Origin: Branchiostoma floridae
Lineage: Eukaryota > Chordata > Leptocardii > Amphioxiformes > Branchiostomatidae
Reading direction: 5' to 3'
NCBI RefSeq assembly: GCF_000003815.2
Contig: NC_049985.1
Coordinates: 10,534,325-10,598,324, forward strand
Length of the DNA stretch: 64,000 nucleotides
The notes below the pieces were generated by a model. The model ran no database searches. It saw only the letters and a list, made by a program, of their open reading frames with translations, and was not told where the DNA came from. A program made the position numbers and the translations under genes. Below, in pieces: positions 1 to 11,400 of this stretch (the first letter of the stretch is position 1; each line of letters opens with the position of its first letter).

Positions 1-54
1 GTACTAGTATCTTGTGTATTTTTATGCCCTTTCTTGTCCACCAAACACCTCTAG

Positions 55-3000
55 ACGCCCACCCACCTGAATGCGGACTTCAGCCGGCTGGTGACCTACC
101 TGGTGCAGCCGGCGCGCACGGAGCTGCAGAGGGCCCGGGTCCTGTTCCGCTGGGTCTCCGCACAGAACGTCAGCAACATGCGCCTCCCCGACCAGCCGCA
201 GGAAAACACTCCCGAATGGTACCTCAAGCAGATCCAGCAGAAAAAGACTTACCTGTATCCTGTTCTCTTCCTAAACCTGTGCAGGTAAATGTAGCAATCA
301 ATACGTCGATGCAAGTTATACATCCAGGCCATAAGATACACAACACAAAAGTAATTCAAGCAGCTGTATAGCTTTTGTAAACTCATTGAAAGTTCGCAGA
401 CTTATCTACTCCTAACTGTACTGTAACTGCATAAGTTTACAAAAGAGTAGAACTTTGAATTGTGTTGTAGCAATTCATGTTTTCCATGTACTATGAAACA
501 CAAGACGTCCCCCCCTTCCCTTGCTCCTTTTTAGAAATTCCAATAAATAGTCATACAATGCCGTCAACGTCAAGCAAATCTACGAGTCTCTTCAGTCAGT
601 ATGTTACTTTTTTTTGGTTATAATATGAGGTACTGCTTTTTACCTAATTCCAGACATGCAGGCCTAACGTGCAGCTACGTCCGTGGATACGCCAAGAGCG
701 CCCGACTCTTCCCCGGTACCAAGTACGTAGGGACCGAGCCGATGGGCACGTGGACCGTGGTGCGCATAGACGGGTGTTGGGGGTTCGTGGACTCTCACTG
801 GGGATCCTTTTCCGTCATCGACGATGACGACGACAAAGAGTTAGAAGATCTGCAGTCTCAAATCGCTATTGACGAGTTCTACTTCCTTCCTAACCCTCTC
901 CACTACCTGAGTTCACACTGCCCCAGCGATCCGAGCTGGCAGCTCATCGACAACCCCATACCGCTTAGCGACTTTGAGGCCCACGTGAAATGTAACCAGC
1001 GGTTCTTCGCACACAAGCTACGGCTGCTAAGTCACCACAACGGTCTTGTAGAGACAGTGGACGGCACAGTGGACCTCTACATCGGATATCGACCAGAAGA
1101 CGAGGACATCCAGTTCTATTATAACCTGAAGACCAAGGAAGAACGGTCACGATGGAGGGGAATCAAACTGGACAGGTTCGTCACGCAACAGAGAAAGAAG
1201 GGCGCAGCCGTCTTCAACATCACCCCTCCGGAGAAAGGAAGGTTTCTGTTCGAGCTCTTCTTTGGGCTGAAGGGACAAAGTTTCTATCACTACGCGTGCG
1301 AGTACATGATCCTGTGTTCCCAGGCGTTGCCTCAGGAAGAAAACGACCCCATACCGGCATGGAAGGGCATCTGGGGACCCGGGAAGATGGTAGTGGAGAA
1401 AGGAATGGTGGCAGTGTCTCACAAATCTCCATACGTACAGTGTCCGAACGGAAAAGCAGAGATAGTCTTCTCCTCACCCGGAAATCACAACTTTCTCGCG
1501 AAGCTGTACGAGACTTCGATGGACGAAACGCACCTGAAGCGTTACGTGGCACACGAGATCATCGACGACCAAGTGAAGTTTTACGTCAACCTACCAAAAG
1601 CGGGCAAGCACGGTCTTGGTATCTTCACGCAAGAAGGTAACGACGAGAATGCGTACGCCCTGCTGTGTAACTACATCACACAGTGCCAGGCAGATGAATC
1701 TTCTATCAACGAGCAGCCTTTTCCAGCGGTGCCGAGAGGTCGCTTCGGTCCGGTCCTTCCCGACTTCCAAGAACTTGGTCTCTCCGCAGTCGGCAGCGCG
1801 TTCGTAGAGTGTGAAACGGGAGAACTTCAGTTGAGTCTGAAAGGCAGTCACGCGCTGACGTACAGCCACGAACTGTTCTGGGAGACGCTGAACGAGAAGG
1901 TGAACATGAGCGAGTACGTCCAGAGACAAGTCGTGGACGGAAACGTGGAATTCCTCCTCCGTCTTCCCCGTATCGGGATGTACCGTCTCGCCGTGTATGC
2001 TCAGACAGCGGGAAGCACCGGCGCGCCAAGAAACGTCTACAACTACTGCATCAATTGTACGGGCACGCAACTTGATGTAGAGCCTTTCCCAGCGGCCAGC
2101 GCTACTTTTGTGGAACCGGCACTGAGCCACGAGGACACAGAGGAACGGTTCATCCAATCAGAGCACGGTGACATCAAAATAGTCTTCGGCAAAGGAACAC
2201 CAAAAGGCATCGAGCACAAACTAATCTGTCTTATGGACGGCGAGGAAGTAGATGTGTCTTCCTACGCCTTCATCCAAGACAATCCTGACAACGGAGAGGA
2301 AACCGTCGTGCACTTACGTCTTAAAGAAGCTGGCAAGTACAAGCTGTCGCTGTCCACCAAGGACCCAGACCAAGAAGGACGAACCACGTTTTCCAGTTAC
2401 GTCATCCAGACCACGAAGGGTATGGAAGACTGTGTGGAGTTTCCGGAGAGGCTGCTCGGCTGGTGGAGTGACTACCAGATGCACGAACCGCTGTCCCGTT
2501 TCCTCAAGGCGAAGGAGACCTTCACCTTCAAGGGCTGCTTTCCAAGGGCGTCAGAAGTCGCGGTGATGCTGCCGACATCAGAGTGGATCCAGCTGAAGAA
2601 AGGGGATGGCAATGAGTGGGAGGAAGTGGTGACCATGCCGGGGAACAAGTACGTTGGCCAGGCGGTCACCGTCAACGTGCTTCCCGATACAGAAGACGGA
2701 GACTACACGGAGGTCTTGGGATATGTCGTGGAAAAAGGTGTGAATCATATTATCATGTCATATCATATCATATCATATCATATCATATCATATCATATCA
2801 TATCATATCATATCATATCACCAGAGTTTCTAAAGAGAGAGTCTATGAGAATCTACAATGAGAGTCTATGTTGTGTTAGGCGCGTACGCTATACCCTCCA
2901 GTGACTGTCCAGCTTTGACTTGAAGCTTGACTTTTGGCTTTATCATGGAAACAAGGCGTTTTTTTAGTAATTGTCTTTGTTGTGTTCATATCAATTCCTT

Positions 3001-6000
3001 TGTGAATAAATAGAAATTCCTTTGTAACTTTCCCTTCTATATTTTCTTTAACATAAAAAGGCGAAGACACGGGACACGAGGAGGAGGACCAGATAACGCG
3101 TCTAGAAGAAGAAGACACGGAGGAAGACTTGTTTGAGGGACAGATGGAAGAGTACCAGCTCGTCTTGAGACAGCACCGCCGGACCATCGCGGATGAGATG
3201 AACCCGGAGAAGGTCATCCCCAGGTTTGAGGAGAACAGGTTCATTGATGAGGAAGAGGCGCTGGAGCTGACTGAACAACTTCCTGACAACCCGAACGAGG
3301 TCAACAAGCAGCTGCTAAATGTAAGTGGAACCTACAAACGGGGTCTCTATTGACAGGAATGTCCTGTTAATAGTGCAAACATTCTTGACAGGAACATCAT
3401 GTAGATGTTACAAACATTCGTATTGACAGGAAAATCATGTCAATAGGGCCAAACGTTTTTTTTTAGTATTAGGAACATCTTGCCAATATTGTCAAATATT
3501 CTTGTTGACAGAAACATCCTGTCAATAGTGCAAATAGTTTTATTGATAGGAAAGTGTTACCAATATTGTCAATTGTTCTTAGCAGCAGAAGCTGGGTGGT
3601 AATAGTGCTTATTGACAGGGATATCTTGTAAATGTTGCAAAACAATCTTATTGACAGGAACATTCTGCGAATAATGCAAAAAACTCTGACAATTGCCTCA
3701 GCATTCCTAGATTGTTTAGTTTAGTTGATGTTATCCAAAAGCTGTTTGATGACTAAGGTCTTCTCTTGTTATTTTGTAGGTGGTGCAGAGAGAGGGAGAA
3801 GATGCCTTCGTCACACTCCGTGACGTCATGAAAGAAACGGGACAGGACAAAATCATGGAAGTCATCGAGGATGTGGTGATTGTGGTACCCAACAATAAAT
3901 GTAAGCATCATTGCAATCATGAATACAACAAATCCCATATGGTCTAGTGGTTAGGATTTGGCGCTCTCACCGCCAAGGCCCGGGTTCGATTCCCGGTGTG
4001 GGAAAGTATACATTTTTCTACGTTTTATTTATTTCTACGACTATTTCTTTAAATTCACTATTTCTTTAGATTCACTATTTCTTTAGATTCGCTATTTCTT
4101 TACATTCACTATTTCTGTAGATTCATTATTTCTTTATGTGCATGCACCTTATACGCGCCTTATTTTACATGCTTTCTTACTTGATCTCCGTTATACTCTA
4201 GATGACAAGCTGCGGAAGAAGCTTGCTGAGGCGATGCTCGCCAAGAACAAGGGGAGGCTGGAGCAGATCATGGCGGAGTGTCGCGAGCAGGGGATGGACG
4301 AGGAGGACGATGTCTTGAAGGAGGCACAGAGAACTCTGGACCTAATCGAAGCCCGTCAAGGTAAAATTTGAGTTGATGGATAAATAGGAGCTTAGATATA
4401 TTGTGTGGACACAAGTAGATGTTAAGATAGGGTTTTGTGTCGTATCTGATTACAGAAATGGAGACAGTACAAAATCTGTAAGCACCATTGCAGTATGTTG
4501 TGTAACAAATCCCATATAGTCTAGTGGTTAGGATTTGGCGCTCTCACCGCCAAGGCCCGGGTTCGATTCCCGGTGTGGGAAACTGTACATTTTTCCAAGT
4601 TTATACATTTCATCACATTTATCTAGATTGATCATTTGTTATGATTGGCTATTTTTAGATGATTGCACAAAGATATGATTGATTGCATTACTTGTAACTA
4701 TAGGACTCAAAAAGGCCATCAAAACACGGCACAGAGACCAACTCCAAGCTGCAGTCAAAGCCGCCAAACCGTTCAAGAACGAGCTCCGGAAGCACATGAA
4801 CGAAGCAGAAGAAATCCTTGACAAGATCAAACGTCTCGACAAGTTACGTCACGCCATCATGGCCATGAACCAGGCGACCATCGCGGAGATCAAGACGTAC
4901 AACAACCCTCCTCCTGCCGTCTACAAGGTCATGATGGCGACCTTCCTGTTGCTAGGCAACACCATGGCACAGGTCAACGTAAGTAGCCTGGCAGTTTATG
5001 TTTTTGTGTTCTCTTTTAGACTTTTTTTTATTGTACATTGCAACTGAGGTTACGATATGCATTCATTTACACAATTATAGGAGCGATTAAAGAACTGATG
5101 ACTTATAAGTTTTAAAACATAAATAACTTATTGAAATGCAAAAAGGCCATTGAGCTGGGATCGGTTACGGGGGGTATCATACTTACGCTTCGCTTCGTTC
5201 GAGCGACTTGACGGAGTGGTAAACGGATTACAACGATGAAAAAGTTCATTTTGTTTTACACTTTGTGTGTTTTGTTATCATTTTATTCATATGTGTACTT
5301 TGATATTCCCAGCACATAGTCAAGGGTAACACAAATTCAATTTAGAACCCAGCGGCGTCGCCAACATAACGCAGTCCTGCTCTAGATAATGTATTACAAT
5401 GCGGTATGGCAGGAAGGGGTGGTGGTTGTAACCTATGTTTACAAACTTTGTTTGATTATAGATTTTTGATAATGCACTTTCCAAAATAACACTTTATTCT
5501 GGACGTTAAAACTGACTTTAACCCTGTGTCTTACCGTCCACCAGGACTGGGTGTCCCTCCTAGCTCTGATCGGTAAGACGGGACGGCAGAGCCTGAAGCG
5601 GCGGGTGAAGAACTGCGAGCCGGCTAACATCTCATCGGAGACCGCCGAGGAAGCCAAGCAGTGCCTGGGAGACCTCAGTCTGGATGGCGTCCGGGACCAA
5701 AGTTCAGGAGCAGCTACCTTCTATGTCTGGGTAAGCATGAACTCCAAATCAGCCTGTCACTGGCCCCTTTCCACTATACAGTGGCTGTACAGCGACCAAA
5801 ACTTGGGATTGTGTGGACCTTGATTTTACAATTTGAATTATGATGCAAGATGTACATGTAGAAGTATGATTTCGAACGTAGTGTAGAAAAATACGAATTT
5901 GATCTTTCTTCTTTATCTATGAAACTAGTCGAGCAACTGTCAAATCTTTATTCGCTCACCGTTAGCAGCATCTACCAGTCAATACACAAGGAAGAACCCT

Positions 6001-6277
6001 GTCCTTGGTGCTGAACACGATACACATGCTAAACGTGAAAATTGTGCCCTCCTGCGCAACAAGTCCCTGTCGTCGATGTTGATATCTCGTGCAAACTAGA
6101 AATCGTCTCCTGTCACAATAGCTGTATGAATGTAATTATCGCAGTAATGTAGTCACAACCTTGTACTGAATCTCAACCTTGTTTGTCCGCTTTGCTTTGT
6201 AGTCGGTGGGGACGATCAGCGAGGTGGAGGAGATGGCTCTTACCAAGCAAAAGGCAAACTCGAAAGCCACCGGGTGA
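55..6277 (+). CDS. KYL-A: KY/transglutaminase-like pseudo-peptidase with CARD and dynein-stalk-like C-terminus (5' partial)
   Basis: Eight exons fit: 55-284, 654-2737, 3061-3320, 3780-3900, 4202-4360, 4704-4978, 5545-5730, 6203-6277 (TGA). Together they give 1129 residues in one frame; the N-terminal exons lie before the window. Residues 1-130 are the transglutaminase/KY-like domain, with the family's intron inside the Leu-Cys-Arg codons and a conserved VDSHWGS block. The catalytic Cys position is Thr65 and the His of the DHAW motif is Gly, so peptidase activity is unlikely. Five KY-type Ig-like repeats follow, then a short acidic linker, a CARD (about 800-895, split over two exons), helical repeats (900-1000) and a dynein-stalk-like region (about 1000-1120). 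The role is unknown; KY and hillarin relatives act at the cytoskeleton and CARDs mediate signalling assembly. The acceptor at 3060 has a poor pyrimidine tract, so that junction is the least certain. Confidence 0.82.
2753..2820. repeat. (ATATC)n microsatellite
   Basis: About 13 near-perfect five-base units lie in KYL-A intron 2, starting some 15 bases after the donor of the long Ig-repeat exon. Read through, the array stays open in the exon's frame, so intron retention would add a short Ser/Tyr/His/Ile tail before a stop near 2904. Confidence 0.95.
3346..3692. repeat. Degenerate ~39-base minisatellite
   Basis: About eight imperfect units of 37-45 bases (one longer) fill most of KYL-A intron 3. 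Each has a core like TTGACAGGAACATCCTGTCAA followed by TAGTGCAAA and a T-rich end. The core is itself a partial inverted repeat (TTGACAGG against CCTGTCAA), so each unit could form a small hairpin. Confidence 0.85.
3933..4004 (+). tRNA. tRNA-Glu (anticodon CTC), copy 1
   Basis: This 72-base cloverleaf has acceptor stem TCCCATA paired with TGTGGGA and discriminator A, D-arm box A (GGTCTAGTGG), anticodon loop CTCTCAC with CTC at 3966-3968, and a T-arm with box B GGTTCGATTCC. It closely matches animal tRNA-Glu(CTC). It lies on the sense strand in KYL-A intron 4, starting 33 bases after the donor. No 3' CCA is encoded and no tRNA intron is seen. Confidence 0.95.
4039..4137. repeat. 17-base tandem repeat
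   Basis: Five to six copies of a unit like CACTATTTCTTTAGATT lie just downstream of the first tRNA-Glu and before the 4202 exon. The pyrimidine-rich units probably also supply the upstream part of that exon's acceptor region. Confidence 0.85.
4510..4581 (+). tRNA. tRNA-Glu (anticodon CTC), copy 2
   Basis: This 72-base gene in KYL-A intron 5 is identical to copy 1 except at position 9 (A instead of G). Anticodon CTC is at 4543-4545 and both internal promoter boxes are intact. About 30 bases upstream and 20 bases downstream also resemble those of copy 1, so the pair arose by a local duplication that carried flanking intron sequence. Confidence 0.94.
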
Positions 6278-8390
6278 TTTCTATGTAATACAGAAGCAAA
6301 TGTATTAACTATTACAACTAAGGGGACCTTTTGACCCCCTTTTGTATTGCTTATGGGATTAAATGATGCCTGACACGGTGACATGGTTGTATAATACCCG
6401 GAATGGCAGTATATGATATGCTCTGAATAGCGTAACCACGAAAACGTCACATCTGTTAAGAAGGAATGTTTTGGAAGTCTAGAAATAACGCTTCGTGTGA
6501 CCCTTTATCCTTGCAATAGAAAACACTGACAAAGACATGAACCTGTTAGGTTTGTATATTTGAATATGTCACATCTCTAGAAGTTTAACAAGATTTGCGT
6601 TATTTTCTCTTAAATACGTATCTGGCGAAATGTATAAATGTTTGTGTGTACAAAGAAGCATTATTCTAAACACTGTGGGGCTGAAGTAATCAGAAAATGT
6701 GCGTAAAACGTGCTAAAGGGTATACACGTGCCTTGATCAACTCAATGAATACGATCCAATTGCGTTTTGTATAAAATGATGTCATGTGTAAGATTTCTGT
6801 GTAAGATGTAAAAGAAGGAGATATGGTACAGAAATGCAGTATGGCTTTCCGCTCCACGTTGGTAAGAAATGGTTATTTAAACGACATGTTATTCTCTCAA
6901 TACAAATAAACGAGGCTTTTATTAAGCTTATCAGCAAATAGTTTACAGTCTTTTACTTGACAGCTCTGACCAAAAGCCCTTATCGGCGTCTCCTGGTAAC
7001 CTGTTACAGTGTTGTTGTAAGGTTACTGTTCCATTATAATCTCTCTCCAAGGGATGTATTGTTCAGTTTCTTTTCTATATGTGTTATGTTATAAAGTTTA
7101 AACTGGTATCCTAACAAGGCCAAAAGCGGTCATAACATACCCGTGATGGGTTGGTTTTAATCAAATGGAAATATTCCTAACGGACGTGTCGAGTAAAACC
7201 CAACCAGAGTGGAGTAACAATGACGACAAGGGAAACTTGTAAACATGTTTGTACTTTAGGAAAGGACCTTTGTATAGGAAATGCCAACATAAAGGCACTG
7301 TTTTAATTTTGTCGTTATGTCAACAAACGTTGCTACAAACATCACGATCGGAGCATTGTCATAGGCACAGTAAGGAAAAATAGTTTTCGCCATGAGGATG
7401 GGTGGCCTCGGACAAGGAGTTTCACGACTTGATTTCTCTCTGTCAATTTACTTGTTGCCAACTGTGGAGACATCCAGCTACTAAAGTAAGTTTGCTGGCA
7501 TTTATTTAAGTGACTTGTAAAATTGCCACTTACTAACAATGTGAATAGGTGACGGGAAACAAAAGGATGCCGGAAAAGAGTGAAGAAAATATTGGCGAAA
7601 ATGTTTGATGTTTACCTTCGTCTTACGTCTTGTATTGTGTCGTATACTATACTGTTTGCCTAATGTTTTCTTTATGAATGACATCCACTGGATCCTACAC
7701 TAATCTTACGATTCAGCAACATGCCTAAATAGAGTTTATATACGCACACAACGCATATTTACCCATCGTACCTTACATTGATACATTTATAATTGGTACC
7801 TTTAAAAACTTTATTACTATCAACAAAATATATAATTCTTTCAAATTTGACTTTTATCATGAAAAGTTTAAACTGCAAACTTTCAAGCTGACATTCAAAT
7901 AGACCTTTCCGTGCTGTTCTGTTTTTTACTTCAAATTTGTAATCAGACTTGTATTCAAACACTTCCTTAGCAACGGCTATTCAGAAAGCTAAACATTGAA
8001 GATTTAATCAAGACAAAATGTCCGAAAGGCTATCATTAACAACTTCGTCACTCTCTCTTTTTCACATTGAGAGCATGATGAACAGCAGTTGAATAGAATA
8101 ATGAATCACACGTTTTTATTTGGTTATTTGCCCTTTTTTGATTTATATCACATGGAGCTGTGAAAATAAATATCATGACCCGACCATGAGTACAGGAACA
8201 CGTCCCATGTATTTGTAGGACGCTTGAGAGTCGAAAACAAAGTACTAAACGATTATGTTGGAGAATTCAAAGCCCCAACTGCCATTGACGTTACGCACAA
8301 TGTCCTTTAGACTCGCAATTAGCCATATGTCAACTCATTCAACATTCTTGATGTTCATGTAAGTAGCCATACCTTTTCTTTAATTTGCAG
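6278..8390. other. Spacer between KYL-A and KYL-B
   Basis: This AT-rich stretch includes the probable KYL-A 3' untranslated region (a possible AATAAA at 6905-6910) and, towards its end, the KYL-B 5' region. I see no convincing coding sequence; open frames here are short and have no family signature. Confidence 0.7.
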
Positions 8391-8407
8391 TTGAACGCAA
8401 GACCAAC

Positions 8408-11400
8408 ATGGGGTGTGGCACATCGTCTCTCCAACAACAGCAAACACTGGTGGACAAGGTACGGAGGTGGAATCTAGAAGGCGATGTAACGTACATCGTA
8501 ATTTTAAACACTATAATTGACTGGTCGTAACCGTAAGAGTTGGTTAAATTCATACACAAATTTACACATGTTAGCACCCTGCAGGAGAACTTTATCATAT
8601 GTACCTGCATATGCATGTACATGTATATAACGTTACTCGATAAATAACACTTAGGGTGGCTAGCAAGTAGCATATGAAATATTAACAAGGTGCGTTTCTG
8701 TCTTTTTTAAAATCCGCGGATACACAAAGAAGCCTGTTCACGAGTGCTGTATGAAGAAAAGATATGGGCAAAACCTATCCAAGGAATTAGGCTATATATA
8801 GTATTTTGGTAACATTGACCAGGAATAGAATTTCTACAATACTATCACAATCTTTCGTTAGCAACATTTTATACATTTATAGAGAAAAGAAGTATTACCT
8901 GACTGGTTACCTACCGTGCCGGAAGAGGAGAGGGAAGATTGGCCAGCCTACTGTCGAGTGTGTGATCTGGTCGATCATGGGCAGGTGAGAAATACTCCTA
9001 CTTAACATTTCATGGTTAGCAGCTCTGAACAGAGACAGGCAGAAAAGGTGACCGGCGATAGAACGACTGGGAATTTGGAGAATGTTTGAAGTATGTATTG
9101 TATGTTCTTCCAAATGTGTCCTATCCCTAATGTGAGAAGTAGAATGTATACACCATTTTTGCGATACTACCTATCAACGGTTTATCTTAAGCTTAAGCCT
9201 ATTAAAATTTGAGATTGGACGGCGATATTGGTGAACTTGCTTGCCTGTATTTACTTACCTCCAGGTTGAAGCGCCCACTTCGCCAACTCCTGAAGGGATG
9301 CTCACTTACACAGTACTGTGCAGCGATGACGTCATCACACACGTCATATACAAACCTACCACATTTGGGCACTGTGGCAGATTTGACCACCTTGACGACC
9401 ATGCCGCAAAAGTAAGCAAGAGCTTTGTAGAGCATAACAGCCATGATAATTTTCTTAAGCAAAATAGCTTTGAAATGCAGTCTGTCTATGTCGTAGTCCT
9501 TTAAATCTTGATTTCTGAAAGTAGATTTCCATCACAATGTCAACAACAAGATGTTTGAAACCACCCCATAGTAGAAGGCAACATTGTCCATCAACTGCTA
9601 TCCACAGATGACCATACTCACGACTACCTCCTAGCCATGGTTTGAAGAAGGTCTGGAGGCCATTTGTGACAGGGGCTTAATACATTTATATCTACTGATG
9701 ACAGAATCATACTGTCACCCAAGCAACACCAGGACATAGCCAGTTTGATACATATATGATATATTCTGGTTCGTTTACAGGTCCCTTCCTCACTCATCGA
9801 TGACTTCACGGCGTTAGTAACGTATTTGATCGGGCCGGCACGAACAGAGCTGGATCGGGTCCGCGTACTGTACGCCTGGGTCACCTGCCAAGACGTGTCG
9901 GTCAACACGGAAGGCGCAACGGAAGACACACCTGGCTGGTACCTGCACAAGATGAGGGAAAGTGAAAGTTACTACCATCTGTTGTTCTCCACTCTCTGCA
10001 GGTATCCTTGGGACCTTCCGTTACTTCTTATACTTCTTAGTTTTATCGGTCTTCATTTCATTGTACTCCTATCCATTTGCTATGCAACATGATTCATAAT
10101 ACCAACTGAAATGATACACGTTGTACTTAGACTAAAGAAATCATAGCAATGACTTGAAACACCGAATCATTTCATTTTTCACTTGTGTAGACGAAAACGT
10201 TCCTGACTTTTATGATCCTGGAAACAAATCGTTAGAAGAGACGAATAAGTTTATCTATGTTGGTTAGTACAAATGCTAACCCTATCCGTTTCTCACAGCC
10301 ATGCAGGTGTTCGGTGTCAAACCATTCGTGGCTACGCAAAGACTGCTGACAAACCTCCAAACACGCAGTTCGCAGGGACGTCCCCTATCAAGCAGTGGAC
10401 AGCTGTCTGTATTGACGGACGATGGGGCATAGTCGATACTCGCTGGGGCAGTCGTGACTCAGCTGAAGACATGACAACATCGCCATCATCATCTGACGAC
10501 ACAAACCAACACAACACCAACGAGTTTTACTTCTTACCGCACCCCGCGCAGTACCTGAGCACGTGCTTTCCCGAAGACCCGGATTGGCAACTCGTACTGA
10601 GTCCGATCGAAATCTCTGACTTCGAGACTCATGTTCAGTGCTGGCCTCATTTCTTCGCTTTCGGCCTGTCCTTGTTAAGTCACCACCGTGGGGAAGTGCA
10701 AACGACAAATGGACAAGCGAAGATCTACATCGGCTGCAATGAAGAAGACATTCGGGCGATAAACTTTGCCTACAGTCTGACAGAGTCTTCGGGGTCAGAC
10801 CGTTGGGAAGGGGCTTCATTGGACAGATTCGTGCTGCAACAGAAGAAGAGAGACGCTGTCGTTTTCAGCATTCAACCACCGCATAGGGGCGAATATCTTC
10901 TCGAGATCTTCGTGGGAAGCCATGACGACAAGACGTGTTACACCGCTTGCGAATACTTAATTGTATGCGATGAAACTAGCAAGGACGTTTGCCCTCTTCC
11001 CGACTGGCCGGGCGATTGGGGCCCTGGGAGCGAGGCGGTTGCTATGGGACTCGTCCCGATATCCCACCCTGCATCCTGTGTGCGTTGTAAAAGCACGCCG
11101 GCATCAATAGAGTTCTCATTGTCACGCGAACTGGATTTCCTAGCCAAACTGTTCGAAGTCAACACGAAAGAGACACGACTACGACGGTACGTTGCTCACG
11201 AGGTAGCCGATGGTACTGCAACCTTCCACGTGATGCCCCCAAAACAGGGAACGTATGGCCTCGCAATCTACGCTAAGGAACGTGGACAGGCAGGGGCCTT
11301 TGCTGCGATGTGTAGCTACCTGACGATAGCGGAAGACATGGAACAAGATGCAAAGCCGTTCCCGGACGTTCCAAAGGGCTCGTTCGGGCCGGTTCAACCG

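Noticed and set aside
601-653. Possible independent start (ATG at 601) for the KYL-A long exon
   Set aside because: The frame opens in the intron before a clear acceptor at 653; paralogues B, C and D all splice here in the same phase from the upstream exon, so the ATG is not needed.
1591-2157. Minus-strand open frame opposite the KYL-A Ig-repeat exon
   Set aside because: It lies entirely over a strongly supported coding exon and shows no family motif; it is a codon-bias shadow.
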